Shown here: positions 1-7,860 of the stretch, one piece after another
Layout: each line of letters starts with the position of its first letter
How positions within the stretch are numbered: position 1 is the first letter of the stretch
Assembly: GCA_030590585.1 (NCBI GenBank)
Contig: JAUUYD010000039.1
Span: forward strand, 1 to 10,246
From: Spirochaeta sp.
Lineage (GTDB): Bacteria > Spirochaetota > Spirochaetia > Spirochaetales_E > Spirochaetaceae_B
Length of the DNA: 10,246 nucleotides
Reading direction: 5' to 3'
The notes under the pieces: model-generated
Databases searched by the model: none
The model's input: only the letters and a program-made list of their open reading frames with translations
Told to the model about the DNA's origin: nothing
Translations under genes and position numbers: made by a program

Positions 1-18
1 AAATAAAAATCGATTCAT
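1..18 (-). CDS. Start of an unidentified protein, cut by the window edge
   Basis: On the minus strand an ATG at 18-16 opens a frame (Met-Asn-Arg-Phe-Leu-Phe) that stays open to the window edge. A GGAGG sits 11 nt upstream (complement of 30-34). The spacing is slightly long, but the motif is the strongest ribosome-binding-like sequence at this end. The residues after the start are hydrophobic, as in a signal peptide or membrane anchor, but six codons are too few to name a family. About 110 nt separate it from the 74-residue gene upstream, and I see no clear terminator there. It could therefore be an eighth member of the operon or have its own promoter. Confidence 0.4.
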
Positions 19-128
19 AATCAGATTATCCTCCGGGATGTTATGACTGTTACTTCCTAATTCTAATTAACAGCGATGTCTTTTGCCATGAAAATTCCGA
101 TTGTTTTGTTCCGGGGGTGTGATGCCAA

Positions 129-353
129 TCATTTGACGATGGAAAGTTTCGGACCGCCGATAACTTCGCCAAGGGAGTAAGTGATAACACCCGGATCATC
201 TTCATGAACTTTAATTTTAATCCGATAGCCCCCTGCTTCAGATTCCGCTCGAATGAGGATTCTATCCTGATCGTCAGTGGTGAGATTAAGAATCAAACCC
301 TTTCCGTTAATCTCTACCAGCTCTGCTTTGTCCAGATCAATTCGCCTTGCCAT
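129..353 (-). CDS. Small hypothetical protein (74 aa)
   Basis: I do not recognise this protein. It is short and charged, with no signal peptide, membrane segment or cysteine. Alternating hydrophobic and charged stretches (LILNL, RILIRAE, YRIKIKV) suggest a small beta-rich soluble domain. It starts with ATG 16 nt after the stop of the HD-GYP gene. A GGGA lies about 10 nt upstream, so it is probably translated as the last gene of the minus-strand operon. It ends with TGA. Its position suggests, but does not show, a link with the response regulator upstream. No convincing terminator follows it before the next putative start. Confidence 0.6.
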   Translation of the reverse strand: MARRIDLDKAELVEINGKGLILNLTTDDQDRILIRAESEAGGYRIKIKVHEDDPGVITYSLGEVIGGPKLSIVK

Positions 354-369
354 AGTAATAAATTCCCTT

Positions 370-1797
370 TTAGTCCGTGTTCCGAACCATTATTTCCTTG
401 ATATGATCCTGCTCTTCGAGAAAAAGATTTACCATGAGCGGATCAAATTGAGTTCCTCTACCGTCTTTGATGAATTGAATTGTTTTTTCGAAGTGCCAGG
501 CCTTTCTGTATACACGTTCACTGGTAAGGGCATCAAAAACATCAACGATACAGGTTATGCGTCCAAACTGGTGAATATTTTTGCCGGAAAGTCCCCGGGG
601 ATATCCACTGCCGTCCCATCTTTCATGATGCTCCCATGCGATGGCAGCTGCCATCTGGCAGAGTTTCCTTGATGAAAACCGCAGGATTTCATAACCGATT
701 GTCGTATGGGATTTCATGGTATTGAACTCTTCGCTTGTAAGTGGGCCGGGTTTATCAAGAATAGAGTCGAAAATTCCAATTTTTCCCGTATCGTGAAGCT
801 TTACCGCATCCTGCAGTGTTGTAATCTCTTCTTCGGGAATCTCCAGTTTACGAGCCAGAATAAGAGCGTATTCACTGACTCTGTTCTGATGGCCGAAGAG
901 TTCCCGGGATCTGTTTTCAATGACATCTCCCAAAAGGCCGATCATTTCGGATTGGGCAGCATGGAACTCTTCCTTGAGGGTTAAATTGTTGTACATGATA
1001 TTGGCATTGCTGAAAAAAATCTCCAGCATCTGTATCTCATCTTCATGGAGGGATGTACAGTTGTCCGCTATCAGGTAGAGCGGGTTAACATCGGATATAG
1101 AGAGTCTTCCGATGAAATAATCATCATATAAAAGAGTGTGTGATGAGAATTTCAAGCTCTCCAGGGCCCCTATCAATCCGGGATCAAAGGTATTTTCAGA
1201 CTCTTCGTGTGAGAACTGTACGCGGCTCTTTCTGTCCAGCATTAAGGATGTCTGATTGATCAGCTCCCCAAGAAAAACTCTTATGGTTCTGGATGCGAAA
1301 AGATCTGCAGAGGAATGGATAACCCGGGTAAGCCCTTCCCGGCTCTTTTCCAATACCGCGTTGATTTTTTTCATCCTTACAAGGTCCTGATAATTCCTTA
1401 GAGATTTGATGACTGAAGTAAACAACCCCGGGGTGGTGAGGTCTGTTTTCTCTTTGTAATCGTTGATTTCATAGTCGACAATGATACGTCTGGCAGGTTC
1501 TGTTCCCGGTACGCCGGTACGCAGAATAATCCGTGTCAGTCTATTCTTCAATTCTTCACGTATATACCGTACCAGTTCCAGACTGGTGTATTCTTCTTCC
1601 ATAACAAGATCCAGAAGTATCAGAGCAATATCTGATTCTTCATCGAGAATTTGTCTGGTACTCTCAGCGTCATAGGCACTGAGAAATAATATTGGTTTGT
1701 TGTTAAAGCTGACATTTTTTAGAACTGTACGGGTAAGAATATGAACTTCCGGTTCGTCATCAACGATAAGGACTTTCCAGGCATTATTGTCAGACAT
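370..1797 (-). CDS. Response regulator with DUF3369 and HD-GYP domains (putative c-di-GMP phosphodiesterase)
   Basis: Numbering is from the chosen start (475 aa). An N-terminal receiver domain (about 7-135) has the acidic pair D13-D14, phospho-acceptor D63, T94 and the lysine region around 115-117. A middle region (about 140-285) matches the sensor-like DUF3369 domain that usually follows this type of receiver. A C-terminal HD-GYP domain (about 285-460) keeps H335-D336 (HDTGK), the His-His pair at 391-392, GYP at 398-400 and D419, so its metal site looks intact. Such proteins usually hydrolyse cyclic-di-GMP in the cytoplasm under control of receiver phosphorylation. An upstream in-frame ATG at 1809 has no ribosome-binding site. 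The ATG at 1797 follows GGGGAG by 4 nt and is preferred. The gene overlaps the end of proB by 8 nt, so the two are probably translationally coupled. The kinase that phosphorylates it is not identified. Confidence 0.93.
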   Translation of the reverse strand: MSDNNAWKVLIVDDEPEVHILTRTVLKNVSFNNKPILFLSAYDAESTRQILDEESDIALILLDLVMEEEYTSLELVRYIREELKNRLTRIILRTGVPGTEPARRIIVDYEINDYKEKTDLTTPGLFTSVIKSLRNYQDLVRMKKINAVLEKSREGLTRVIHSSADLFASRTIRVFLGELINQTSLMLDRKSRVQFSHEESENTFDPGLIGALESLKFSSHTLLYDDYFIGRLSISDVNPLYLIADNCTSLHEDEIQMLEIFFSNANIMYNNLTLKEEFHAAQSEMIGLLGDVIENRSRELFGHQNRVSEYALILARKLEIPEEEITTLQDAVKLHDTGKIGIFDSILDKPGPLTSEEFNTMKSHTTIGYEILRFSSRKLCQMAAAIAWEHHERWDGSGYPRGLSGKNIHQFGRITCIVDVFDALTSERVYRKAWHFEKTIQFIKDGRGTQFDPLMVNLFLEEQDHIKEIMVRNTD

Positions 1798-2905
1798 CCG
1801 GCTCCCCATTTTTAACAGATACGATGTCCTCGGCCCTTACCACTTCTTCGCGTCTCCCTGGTCCAAGTAGTGTCGGGATGTCTCTGGAATGCCTTCCCAT
1901 AACCTTGCGTATCTCTTCACTTCCCATGGATGTTACCGCTTGATAACAGGAATCGATCAGTACCACATCCCCAATACCGAATATTCCATTAACTCCGGTA
2001 ATACCTTTGGGCAGCAGGCTTTTTCTGTTATCAAGAGCGCTTAGTGCTCCTTTGTCAATGGAAATCCCGCCTTTGGGCCGGGCACCGAGAATCCATCTGG
2101 CCCTGGCACCCATCCTCGGACCAGCCAGAAAGAGTGTTCCAATTTCTTCACCGTCAAAAATCCGGTTGAGAACATGATTCAGCCGCCCGTCGGCCAGAAC
2201 TGTTCTGCAGCCGGCCCGGGCCGCAACTTCCACTGCCTGTATCTTGGTTATCATCCCTCCGGTGGCATGTTCACTGCCGGCTTTCCCGGCAGCGGACTTG
2301 ATATGATCAGTTATTTTTTCAACCAGCCGCATCGGTTCCGCATCAGGATGAATCCGGGGATCACGCTCGTATAAAGCATCTATATCTGTAAGGAGTATCA
2401 GAAGTCCGGCGTCCAGTTTGCTGGCTATATGGGCGCTCAAGGAGTCATTATCACCGAAGATATCTCCGATTTCTGTAGTGGAAACACTATCGTTCTCATT
2501 CAAGACCGGAACTGCGCCGACAGCCAGCAGGTTTTCTACCGCGTTACGCAGATTCAGATAAGAGCGGCGGTCGTCGAAACTTTCTCTGCTCAGAAGAATC
2601 TGAGCTGTAATAATGCCGTGTCTGCCCAGGGCCTTTCGCCAATGCTCCATGAGTATCGGCTGCCCGACAGCGGCGCAGGCCTGCCTCATTTCTACCTTTT
2701 TCGGTCTCTGTTTCAATCCAAGGGCAATGGCTCCGAATCCGATGGCGCCTGAACTGACCAGAAGCGGGCTTAATCCCCGTTTTCGTAAAGACGCGACATC
2801 CTCAGCAATCGCATCAATCAGTTTCTCGTCAGGGATACCCTCGGGAGCCAGGATGTTTGTTCCCACTTTGACGACGATACGTCCGATATCGTTGAAATTT
2901 CTCAC
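1790..2905 (-). CDS. proB: Glutamate 5-kinase, ProB
   Basis: Catalyses ATP-dependent phosphorylation of L-glutamate to gamma-glutamyl phosphate, the committed step of proline synthesis, in the cytoplasm. The protein is 371 aa, the usual length for the form with a PUA tail. The amino-acid-kinase domain (about 7-258) shows VVKVGTN at 11-17, VSSGAIG at 50-56, LNENDSV at 135-141, FGDNDSLSA at 150-158, LLTDIDALY at 171-179 and GGMITKIQAA-like residues at 216-225. The PUA domain covers about 278-365. The start is GTG, overlapping the TGA of proA by 4 nt (GTGA), with only a weak AAGAG upstream, so translation is probably coupled to proA. The order proA then proB is the reverse of the common proBA order. 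The family is normally feedback-inhibited by proline; that is family knowledge, not visible here. Confidence 0.97.
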   Translation of the reverse strand: MRNFNDIGRIVVKVGTNILAPEGIPDEKLIDAIAEDVASLRKRGLSPLLVSSGAIGFGAIALGLKQRPKKVEMRQACAAVGQPILMEHWRKALGRHGIITAQILLSRESFDDRRSYLNLRNAVENLLAVGAVPVLNENDSVSTTEIGDIFGDNDSLSAHIASKLDAGLLILLTDIDALYERDPRIHPDAEPMRLVEKITDHIKSAAGKAGSEHATGGMITKIQAVEVAARAGCRTVLADGRLNHVLNRIFDGEEIGTLFLAGPRMGARARWILGARPKGGISIDKGALSALDNRKSLLPKGITGVNGIFGIGDVVLIDSCYQAVTSMGSEEIRKVMGRHSRDIPTLLGPGRREEVVRAEDIVSVKNGEPDV

Positions 2906-4194
2906 AGCTCTTTATGTGTGAAGGTTTTCCGTCCTTCATTGTAGTCCGATATCACCTGACCCGAACCTCGAAGCTGCCAGCGGTAGCTCAAAAGGCCTTC
3001 AACCCCAACCGGTCCTCTTGCATGGATTTTTGATGTTGAGATACCCACCTCCGCGCCAAGGCCGAAAACAAAACCATCAGCGAAACGTGTGGAGCAATTA
3101 TGAAAGACATCGGCGGCATCCACCCTCGCCAGGAAGGATTCAGCGGATATTTCATCTTCTGTAACAATGGCTTCGGTATGGCCGGATCCGTGTATGTGAA
3201 TATGTTCTATTGCTTCATCGATATTGCCCACAATTTTAATGGATAGAATGGCGTCAAGATATTCAGTATCCCAGTCCTCAGGGGATGCGGCTTCTATATC
3301 AATTATTCTTAAGGTTTTATCACAGCCACGTAATTCACAGCCTTCGGTCTCCAATTTATCCCGGATTACAGGTAATAGTGCCTCTGCGGCATCCTTATGC
3401 ACCAGCAGAGTTTCTGCTGCGTTGCATACCGCCACATATTGCATCTTTGAATCCAGAACAATCGGGATTGCTTTTGCCGCATCGGCTGAAGCATCGATGT
3501 AGACATGACAGATTCCGTCGGCATGACCCAGCACCGGTATTGAAGATTCTTTCATGATTCGAGCTACAAACTCATTTGAACCTCGGGGAATGAGAAGATC
3601 AATCAAATGGTCGAGAACCAGCATTTCCCGGACTTCTCCGCGGGTTTCAGCTAATTGTATCCACCCTTCAGGCTGACCTCCCCCCGGAAGTTCAATACCA
3701 CTGGAAGCTTCCGCAATGATACTGGTGAGTACACGATTGGTTTCCAGGGCTTCCGAACCGCCTTTAAGAATGACCGTATTTCCGGAACGCAGACATAATG
3801 TCGCAATCTGTATCAGGGCATCCGGACGGGATTCGAATATCATACCGATTACACCGATGGGACCGGCGACACGGCTGAGAATAAGTCCCTTATCCAACTC
3901 TCTTTTTTCCAGAATCCTGCCCATGGGATCCTCAGAATGCTCCAGGGATTCAATTCCTTCACAAACACGTGCCAATTTTATCCCGTCGATTTTAAGGCGC
4001 TTCATCATGGGAGCGCTTAGCCCTTCAGCGGCTGACCGGGTTAAATCTATAGTGTTGGCTGCGAAGATCTTTTTGGAATGATTTTTCAATGCCAGCCGAA
4101 CAGCATGAAGAGCAGCTGTTCGGGATTCCGCGCTGCAAGAAAGTATACGGCGGCCGGCATCCCGTGCCTCACGGGCTCGATCGATGATATCCAT
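2902..4194 (-). CDS. proA: Gamma-glutamyl phosphate reductase, ProA
   Basis: Reduces gamma-glutamyl phosphate to glutamate-5-semialdehyde with NADPH, the second step of proline synthesis; the product cyclises spontaneously to pyrroline-5-carboxylate. At 430 aa it has the full family length, with an aldehyde-dehydrogenase-type fold. Visible motifs are MIFESRPD (118-125), SGNTVILKGGSEA (137-149), LIPRGSNEFV (201-210), the catalytic cysteine C257 in AVCNAAETLL, and near the C-terminus HGSGHTEAIV and GLGAEVGIST. The residues before the cysteine (SKMQY) are less like the KTQRP of many bacterial ProA proteins and closer to eukaryotic P5CS. The start follows the ParA-like gene by 14 nt with a weak AGG. 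The gene ends overlapping proB. No proC is present in the window, so the last step is encoded elsewhere. Confidence 0.97.
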   Translation of the reverse strand: MDIIDRAREARDAGRRILSCSAESRTAALHAVRLALKNHSKKIFAANTIDLTRSAAEGLSAPMMKRLKIDGIKLARVCEGIESLEHSEDPMGRILEKRELDKGLILSRVAGPIGVIGMIFESRPDALIQIATLCLRSGNTVILKGGSEALETNRVLTSIIAEASSGIELPGGGQPEGWIQLAETRGEVREMLVLDHLIDLLIPRGSNEFVARIMKESSIPVLGHADGICHVYIDASADAAKAIPIVLDSKMQYVAVCNAAETLLVHKDAAEALLPVIRDKLETEGCELRGCDKTLRIIDIEAASPEDWDTEYLDAILSIKIVGNIDEAIEHIHIHGSGHTEAIVTEDEISAESFLARVDAADVFHNCSTRFADGFVFGLGAEVGISTSKIHARGPVGVEGLLSYRWQLRGSGQVISDYNEGRKTFTHKEL

Positions 4195-4208
4195 GCTGCC
4201 TATGATAC

Positions 4209-5783
4209 TCAGGCATTCGGTGGCTGGACAAGGTGATGCTTGAGTTTGTTGAATCCTTTTCTAAAGGCTCTGGAGGAGGGGCGGAAACGGAAACCGGCGA
4301 CAACTCCAAGCCCGCTGTTTATCATTTCATACATAGTGGCACTGAAGAGTCTGGCATAGGCATTCCGGGCTACAGATCCTTTCTCATTCCGAAATAACAG
4401 CTTATGGAGGCCGAATGTATTTACAAGATGATCAAGCTGTCGGTTCATTACCGGATACAGTTTTTTTACCAGAGCAAAATACTTCTCCTGGTATGCCGCA
4501 TCTTTCCCGATCAATCGGACAATCTGTCTGCGCCGGTCCCTCACTGACTGACCATTCTCAATTCTGCGGGGCAGAAAGGCTTGAACGGTTTTCTGTGCCG
4601 TTTCACTGGAGAACAGTTTAATCAGGGTAAAATGGAAGAGCAGCAAACCGGCCATTTTTAAAAGGGCTGAGTCAGGCGGCAGACAGGATAGACTTTTCAG
4701 TAGAGGAGCAATTTCTCTATCTACTGATTTGAACGAAATCTGCATCGCCGGAGCCGCAAAGGGTTTACTTTCAGCTTCAAGATTACCGATATACAATTCC
4801 ACCAGCTCTCCGGCCTGAAGTATCTGTCTGCGGAGAGCTGAGCGGCCGGTTGAAAGAAGCCAGTTTCGAAGTTCATTTTTTAATTCTTCGGGAAGAGATT
4901 CTTCACCGGTTTCAGATGAGAGGAAATGTTCAAGTTCCGCAAGTATGGTATCCGGGCTTCCATCTCCGGAGTTTTTTCTTAAAAAGTAGCTGATAAGTGC
5001 TGATGAACGGAACTTTGACCTTTCAGTGTCGGGAAGGTGAGGCATTGCAGCATCAGACAGAGCTTCAAGTGTATCCGCGAGTGAACGATAAAGATTAACC
5101 AGTATCAGTGGATCTGCTTTTGTAAGGTCCAGGGCCGGGTCCGGCGGAACAAATGCCACAGCTATCAGTTTCGGAGCTTCTATCCGATCTGATTTATTCA
5201 CATTCAGATTATAGTTTCCTACCAGATTATCGGGATCGAACTCTTCTTCAGGCCGGGGTACATACTTGTTGTGCCAGAGAAAAACAGGACGGTTTTCCCA
5301 GCTTTTTTGTATATTTTTCAGCAGCATTCCCGCGGCGACATGAGCTGTCGGCTCCGGATTTGTTACCAGGAGCAGAGCATCCGCCATCTTAAGGTATGGG
5401 AAATTAACATCTACTTCCGCTCCGGCGGGCATATCAACGATAACAAGACCATATCGATTATCCAGCCATGAGCGGTGATCCTTAAGCAGGCTCATTACAA
5501 GACCGGCCGCCTGATCCGCAGAATCCTTGGCCTGGGGGAATATGACTTCAAAACGGGGAGTAACAATAAAAGCCTGGGATACGGGGTCAGTCAGATTTTC
5601 AGGCAGCGGCCGATTCGGCAGGGGGTGATCCAGCATCGCCATGACATTGGACAGGGGATCCGCATCCACCAACGCGGTACGAACACCCTCCCTTGCGGCG
5701 CTCAAGGCAATGTTCACCGACGTGAGTGTTTTTCCAACTCCGCCTTTGCCCGAGGCAACAGCTAGAATATGGGAACGGCTCAT
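4209..5783 (-). CDS. MinD/ParA-like P-loop ATPase with long helical C-terminal region
   Basis: The N-terminal part (about 1-245) is a SIMIBI-class ATPase. It has the deviant Walker A motif GKGGVGKT at 12-19 with signature lysine K13 and K18, the VDADP motif at 39-43 and VIVDMPAG at 114-121. These features fit the MinD/ParA/FlhG branch, which dimerises on ATP and positions cell structures, DNA or flagella, or chaperones partners. The protein is 524 aa, about twice the usual MinD size. Residues 250-524 appear mostly helical, are rich in Leu, Glu and Arg, and end in a basic stretch; I do not recognise a family there. No partner such as minC, minE, parB or flhF is adjacent. Its ATG overlaps the TGA of the response regulator (ATGA), so the two are coupled. 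The exact role is unknown. Confidence 0.85.
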   Translation of the reverse strand: MSRSHILAVASGKGGVGKTLTSVNIALSAAREGVRTALVDADPLSNVMAMLDHPLPNRPLPENLTDPVSQAFIVTPRFEVIFPQAKDSADQAAGLVMSLLKDHRSWLDNRYGLVIVDMPAGAEVDVNFPYLKMADALLLVTNPEPTAHVAAGMLLKNIQKSWENRPVFLWHNKYVPRPEEEFDPDNLVGNYNLNVNKSDRIEAPKLIAVAFVPPDPALDLTKADPLILVNLYRSLADTLEALSDAAMPHLPDTERSKFRSSALISYFLRKNSGDGSPDTILAELEHFLSSETGEESLPEELKNELRNWLLSTGRSALRRQILQAGELVELYIGNLEAESKPFAAPAMQISFKSVDREIAPLLKSLSCLPPDSALLKMAGLLLFHFTLIKLFSSETAQKTVQAFLPRRIENGQSVRDRRRQIVRLIGKDAAYQEKYFALVKKLYPVMNRQLDHLVNTFGLHKLLFRNEKGSVARNAYARLFSATMYEMINSGLGVVAGFRFRPSSRAFRKGFNKLKHHLVQPPNA

Positions 5784-6445
5784 ATCTCATCCAGGCTGAT
5801 AATCCCATACCGCAGTGCGGCGATAGCAGCCTGAGTTCTATCTGTCACTCCGATTCGGTTGAATAATGCGCTGGCATAATTTCTGATGGTTCCTTCGGAG
5901 AGATAGAGCTCTGCCGCAATATCGGCGTTGGACAGCCCCCGGGCTATCAGCTTGAGAATCTCTTTTTCTCTCGGTCGAATCTCAGGGGCGGAAGACTCAA
6001 TGGGCCGCGGCATGGTTCCCGCCGCCATGGCCAGCATTTTTCCTGCCACTGATGGATCCACGAAGGTTTGCCCCATCAGGGTACCCTTTACAGCATCGAT
6101 CAGATCTATTCTCGGCGTATCTTTAAGAAGATAGCCAGAGGCACCGGCACGGATTGCATCCACTACCCATTGATCATCATCGTATGTGGTGAGTACCAGT
6201 ACCTTGATTTTCGGATACCGTGAACGAAGCTGCCGGGTGGCTTGAATCCCGTTGACTATCGGCATTTTTAAATCCATCAGCACCAGATCCGGTACTCCGG
6301 CAGATTCAATTTTGCGAAACAAATCCTCACCATCTTCCGCGGTAGCGATTACCCGGATATCCTCATCAGCTTCCAGAATTGTCTTCAGTCCTTCGCGGAC
6401 AATGTCCTGATCGTCACATATCAACACTTTAATCAGATCCGGCAT
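5780..6445 (-). CDS. NarL/LuxR-family response regulator
   Basis: Cytoplasmic DNA-binding regulator of 221 aa, the standard size. The receiver domain (about 5-122) has D11-D12, phospho-acceptor D58, T86 and K108. A LuxR-type helix-turn-helix (about 153-215) has RPREKEILKLIARGLSNADI followed by a TIRNY recognition-helix region, resembling the LiaR/DesR type. The frame extends upstream to 6499, but that start lies deep inside the kinase gene. The two adjacent ATGs at 6448 and 6445 follow a clear GGGAGG, and the second has the better spacing (6 nt). From 6445 the gene overlaps the kinase gene by 17 nt. It is almost certainly the partner of that kinase. Targets may include its own operon and the divergent efflux genes; this is inferred from position. 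Confidence 0.95.
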   Translation of the reverse strand: MPDLIKVLICDDQDIVREGLKTILEADEDIRVIATAEDGEDLFRKIESAGVPDLVLMDLKMPIVNGIQATRQLRSRYPKIKVLVLTTYDDDQWVVDAIRAGASGYLLKDTPRIDLIDAVKGTLMGQTFVDPSVAGKMLAMAAGTMPRPIESSAPEIRPREKEILKLIARGLSNADIAAELYLSEGTIRNYASALFNRIGVTDRTQAAIAALRYGIISLDEI

Positions 6446-7691
6446 CATGAGCCTCCCAGGTGAATATAATCTTTGTACCCTGACCAATACGGCTTTCAAT
6501 TGATAATTCTCCGCCGACAGATGAGGCTCTTTCTTTCATACCCCTCAGTCCGTAGCGTCCCTCTTGATAAGTGCCCCCGGGATCAAACCCCCTGCCGTTA
6601 TCACTGATAGTCAATACCATAGATGTTTGGTCTCCCTCCAACACCATTTCTGCAATGGAGGCCTTGGCATGACGGACAATATTTTCAAGGGATTCCTGTG
6701 CTATGCGGTAAACCCCTTCTTCCAGACTTTCACTCCAATCCGGGCTTGCTTCTATTATTGCTGTATTGATGGTTATCGTATCTCTGCCGGTGACATCATC
6801 AGCCAATCTCTGCAATGCCAATGAGAGCCCAAGATCGTCAAGAGGACTGGCTCTCAGGGCTTTTAAAGTGCGGCGTGTTTCCCCAAGGCCCTCTCTGACA
6901 GTTATTCCAGCTTTTTCCATCATGGCTAAAAGGGGCTTGTTGTCCTTACTGATTACCGTCTTTGCGGCTTCCAGCTGTATTGCCAATCCGCTGAGAGTGT
7001 GAGCCAGTGTATCGTGGAGCTCTCTGGCTATCCTGTTCCTTTCGCGGCTGGCTGCCAGACGTTCGCTGGCCATCGCGAATTCTTCCAGTTTACGGTTGGC
7101 CTCTTCCAGGGCCTTACGCTCAATTCGCTGCTGGTCTCTGAGCATTGTAATCATGAAACCTACGGCTCCAAGGGCCAAAATTCTTATCAATGAGGCATTG
7201 AAGGCTTCATATACCGCGGATGTGAAACTCTCATTTACAAGAATGAGGAGTAGAGGGTCAATAAATCCCAATACTACAAAGAACAGAAACACAATGGGAA
7301 AGCTGTACTGCCATGCAGTGGTGATAAGCGGGAAGAGGAGCAGAATTGCCACCGTCATCGTATCGTCCGAAGGGTTAATAGGGATTCCCGCATCAAGCAG
7401 GGCCCGGTATTTCGCGTTGATAATGGCAATGGGAATCACGCTGGCGGCAATAAGTATCGGCGGCAGGTAATAGGCTTTAAGAAGTTTCTTTAAACCGGGA
7501 ATTATCAGGTAAATAAATATCATCCCGTAAGTGGCAGAGAACAGTATCATTGCCTTTCTATTGATGGGGCCATGATCTCCCAGGGGGCCGGGAATAATCT
7601 GCATCAGAATGAATACCAGGGAAACACCTCCGGAGAAGTAGCGGAATATCCTGATGTGTTCACCGTCTGTGTGAAGCGCCCTTTTTTTCAT
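6429..7691 (-). CDS. Membrane sensor histidine kinase, HisKA_3 type
   Basis: A 420-aa sensor kinase. The N-terminal half has about six hydrophobic segments (roughly 20-34, 46-64, 77-92, 112-126, 130-152 and 166-184) with short loops and no large extracellular domain, so sensing is probably within or at the membrane, as in LiaS- or DesK-like kinases. A short coiled coil (about 186-215) leads to the dimerisation/phospho-acceptor region with H226 in RELHDTLAHTLS. The ATPase domain has the N-box around N337 (ESLENIVRHA), the G1 box DNGRGFD (364-370) and the G2 box YGLRGMKERA (380-389). All catalytic motifs appear intact. It is the first gene of the minus-strand operon. No Shine-Dalgarno sequence precedes the ATG; the leader there is A/T-rich. 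The stimulus cannot be told from the sequence. Confidence 0.94.
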   Translation of the reverse strand: MKKRALHTDGEHIRIFRYFSGGVSLVFILMQIIPGPLGDHGPINRKAMILFSATYGMIFIYLIIPGLKKLLKAYYLPPILIAASVIPIAIINAKYRALLDAGIPINPSDDTMTVAILLLFPLITTAWQYSFPIVFLFFVVLGFIDPLLLILVNESFTSAVYEAFNASLIRILALGAVGFMITMLRDQQRIERKALEEANRKLEEFAMASERLAASRERNRIARELHDTLAHTLSGLAIQLEAAKTVISKDNKPLLAMMEKAGITVREGLGETRRTLKALRASPLDDLGLSLALQRLADDVTGRDTITINTAIIEASPDWSESLEEGVYRIAQESLENIVRHAKASIAEMVLEGDQTSMVLTISDNGRGFDPGGTYQEGRYGLRGMKERASSVGGELSIESRIGQGTKIIFTWEAHDAGSD

Positions 7692-7742
7692 ATATCAAAT
7701 TGAGTTTAACATAAACACCCGAAGTAATTTCAACAATCGAGC

Positions 7743-7748
7743 ATTATA
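7743..7748 (-). promoter_or_regulatory. Candidate -10 box for the kinase operon
   Basis: The minus strand reads TATAAT here, a perfect -10 consensus, 51 nt before the kinase ATG. Transcription would start near 7736 and leave a leader of about 45 nt. At the normal 16-18 nt spacing there is no good -35; the best match, TTTACA at 7775-7770, is 21 nt away. The promoter could depend on an activator, or the match could be chance in A/T-rich DNA. Confidence 0.35.
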
Positions 7749-7792
7749 GGACTCAGCCGTATTGCAGCCTGTAAAGGCCAGGTATTTAATTA

Positions 7793-7817
7793 CGAATGTC
7801 ATGAGCGAATGTGACGA
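7793..7817. repeat. Pair of 12-bp direct repeats, possible operator
   Basis: CGAATGTCATGA (7793-7804) and CGAATGTGACGA (7806-7817) match at 10 of 12 positions and are 13 bp apart, a little over one helical turn. They lie between the leftward and rightward promoter candidates. Their centre is about 56 bp upstream of a start near 7861, where an activator could sit. The neighbouring NarL-type regulator is the obvious candidate protein, but this is inference. Confidence 0.35.
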
Positions 7818-7848
7818 TTGACCTGTACCTTCTAATCAATAAGCTCTC

Positions 7849-7854
7849 TATACT
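7849..7854 (+). promoter_or_regulatory. Candidate -10 box (TATACT) for a rightward transcript
   Basis: TATACT matches the -10 consensus at five of six positions and would start transcription near 7861, at the foot of the hairpin that follows. A TTGACC is present at 7818-7823, but its 25-nt spacing is too long for an ordinary sigma-70 promoter. An activator bound at the repeats upstream could compensate. Confidence 0.35.
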
Positions 7855-7860
7855 CGTATT

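Noticed and set aside
47..73. Inverted repeat CTGTTA/TAACAG as terminator after the small gene
   Set aside because: The 6-bp A/T-rich stem has a 15-nt loop and no T-run on the minus strand, so it is too weak to call.
63..89. Eight-codon minus-strand ORF starting at 89
   Set aside because: It is too short and has no ribosome-binding site.
277..672. Plus-strand open frame of 131 codons
   Set aside because: It is antisense to the HD-GYP and small genes, with no ribosome-binding site or recognisable protein features.
6446..6499. Longer response-regulator start at 6499
   Set aside because: It would overlap the kinase gene by 71 nt and adds 18 residues before the normal receiver start. The ATGs at 6448/6445 directly follow a GGGAGG.
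7801..7821. Six-codon leader peptide (ATG at 7801)
   Set aside because: It has no ribosome-binding site, no run of regulatory codons, and lies upstream of the likely transcription start.
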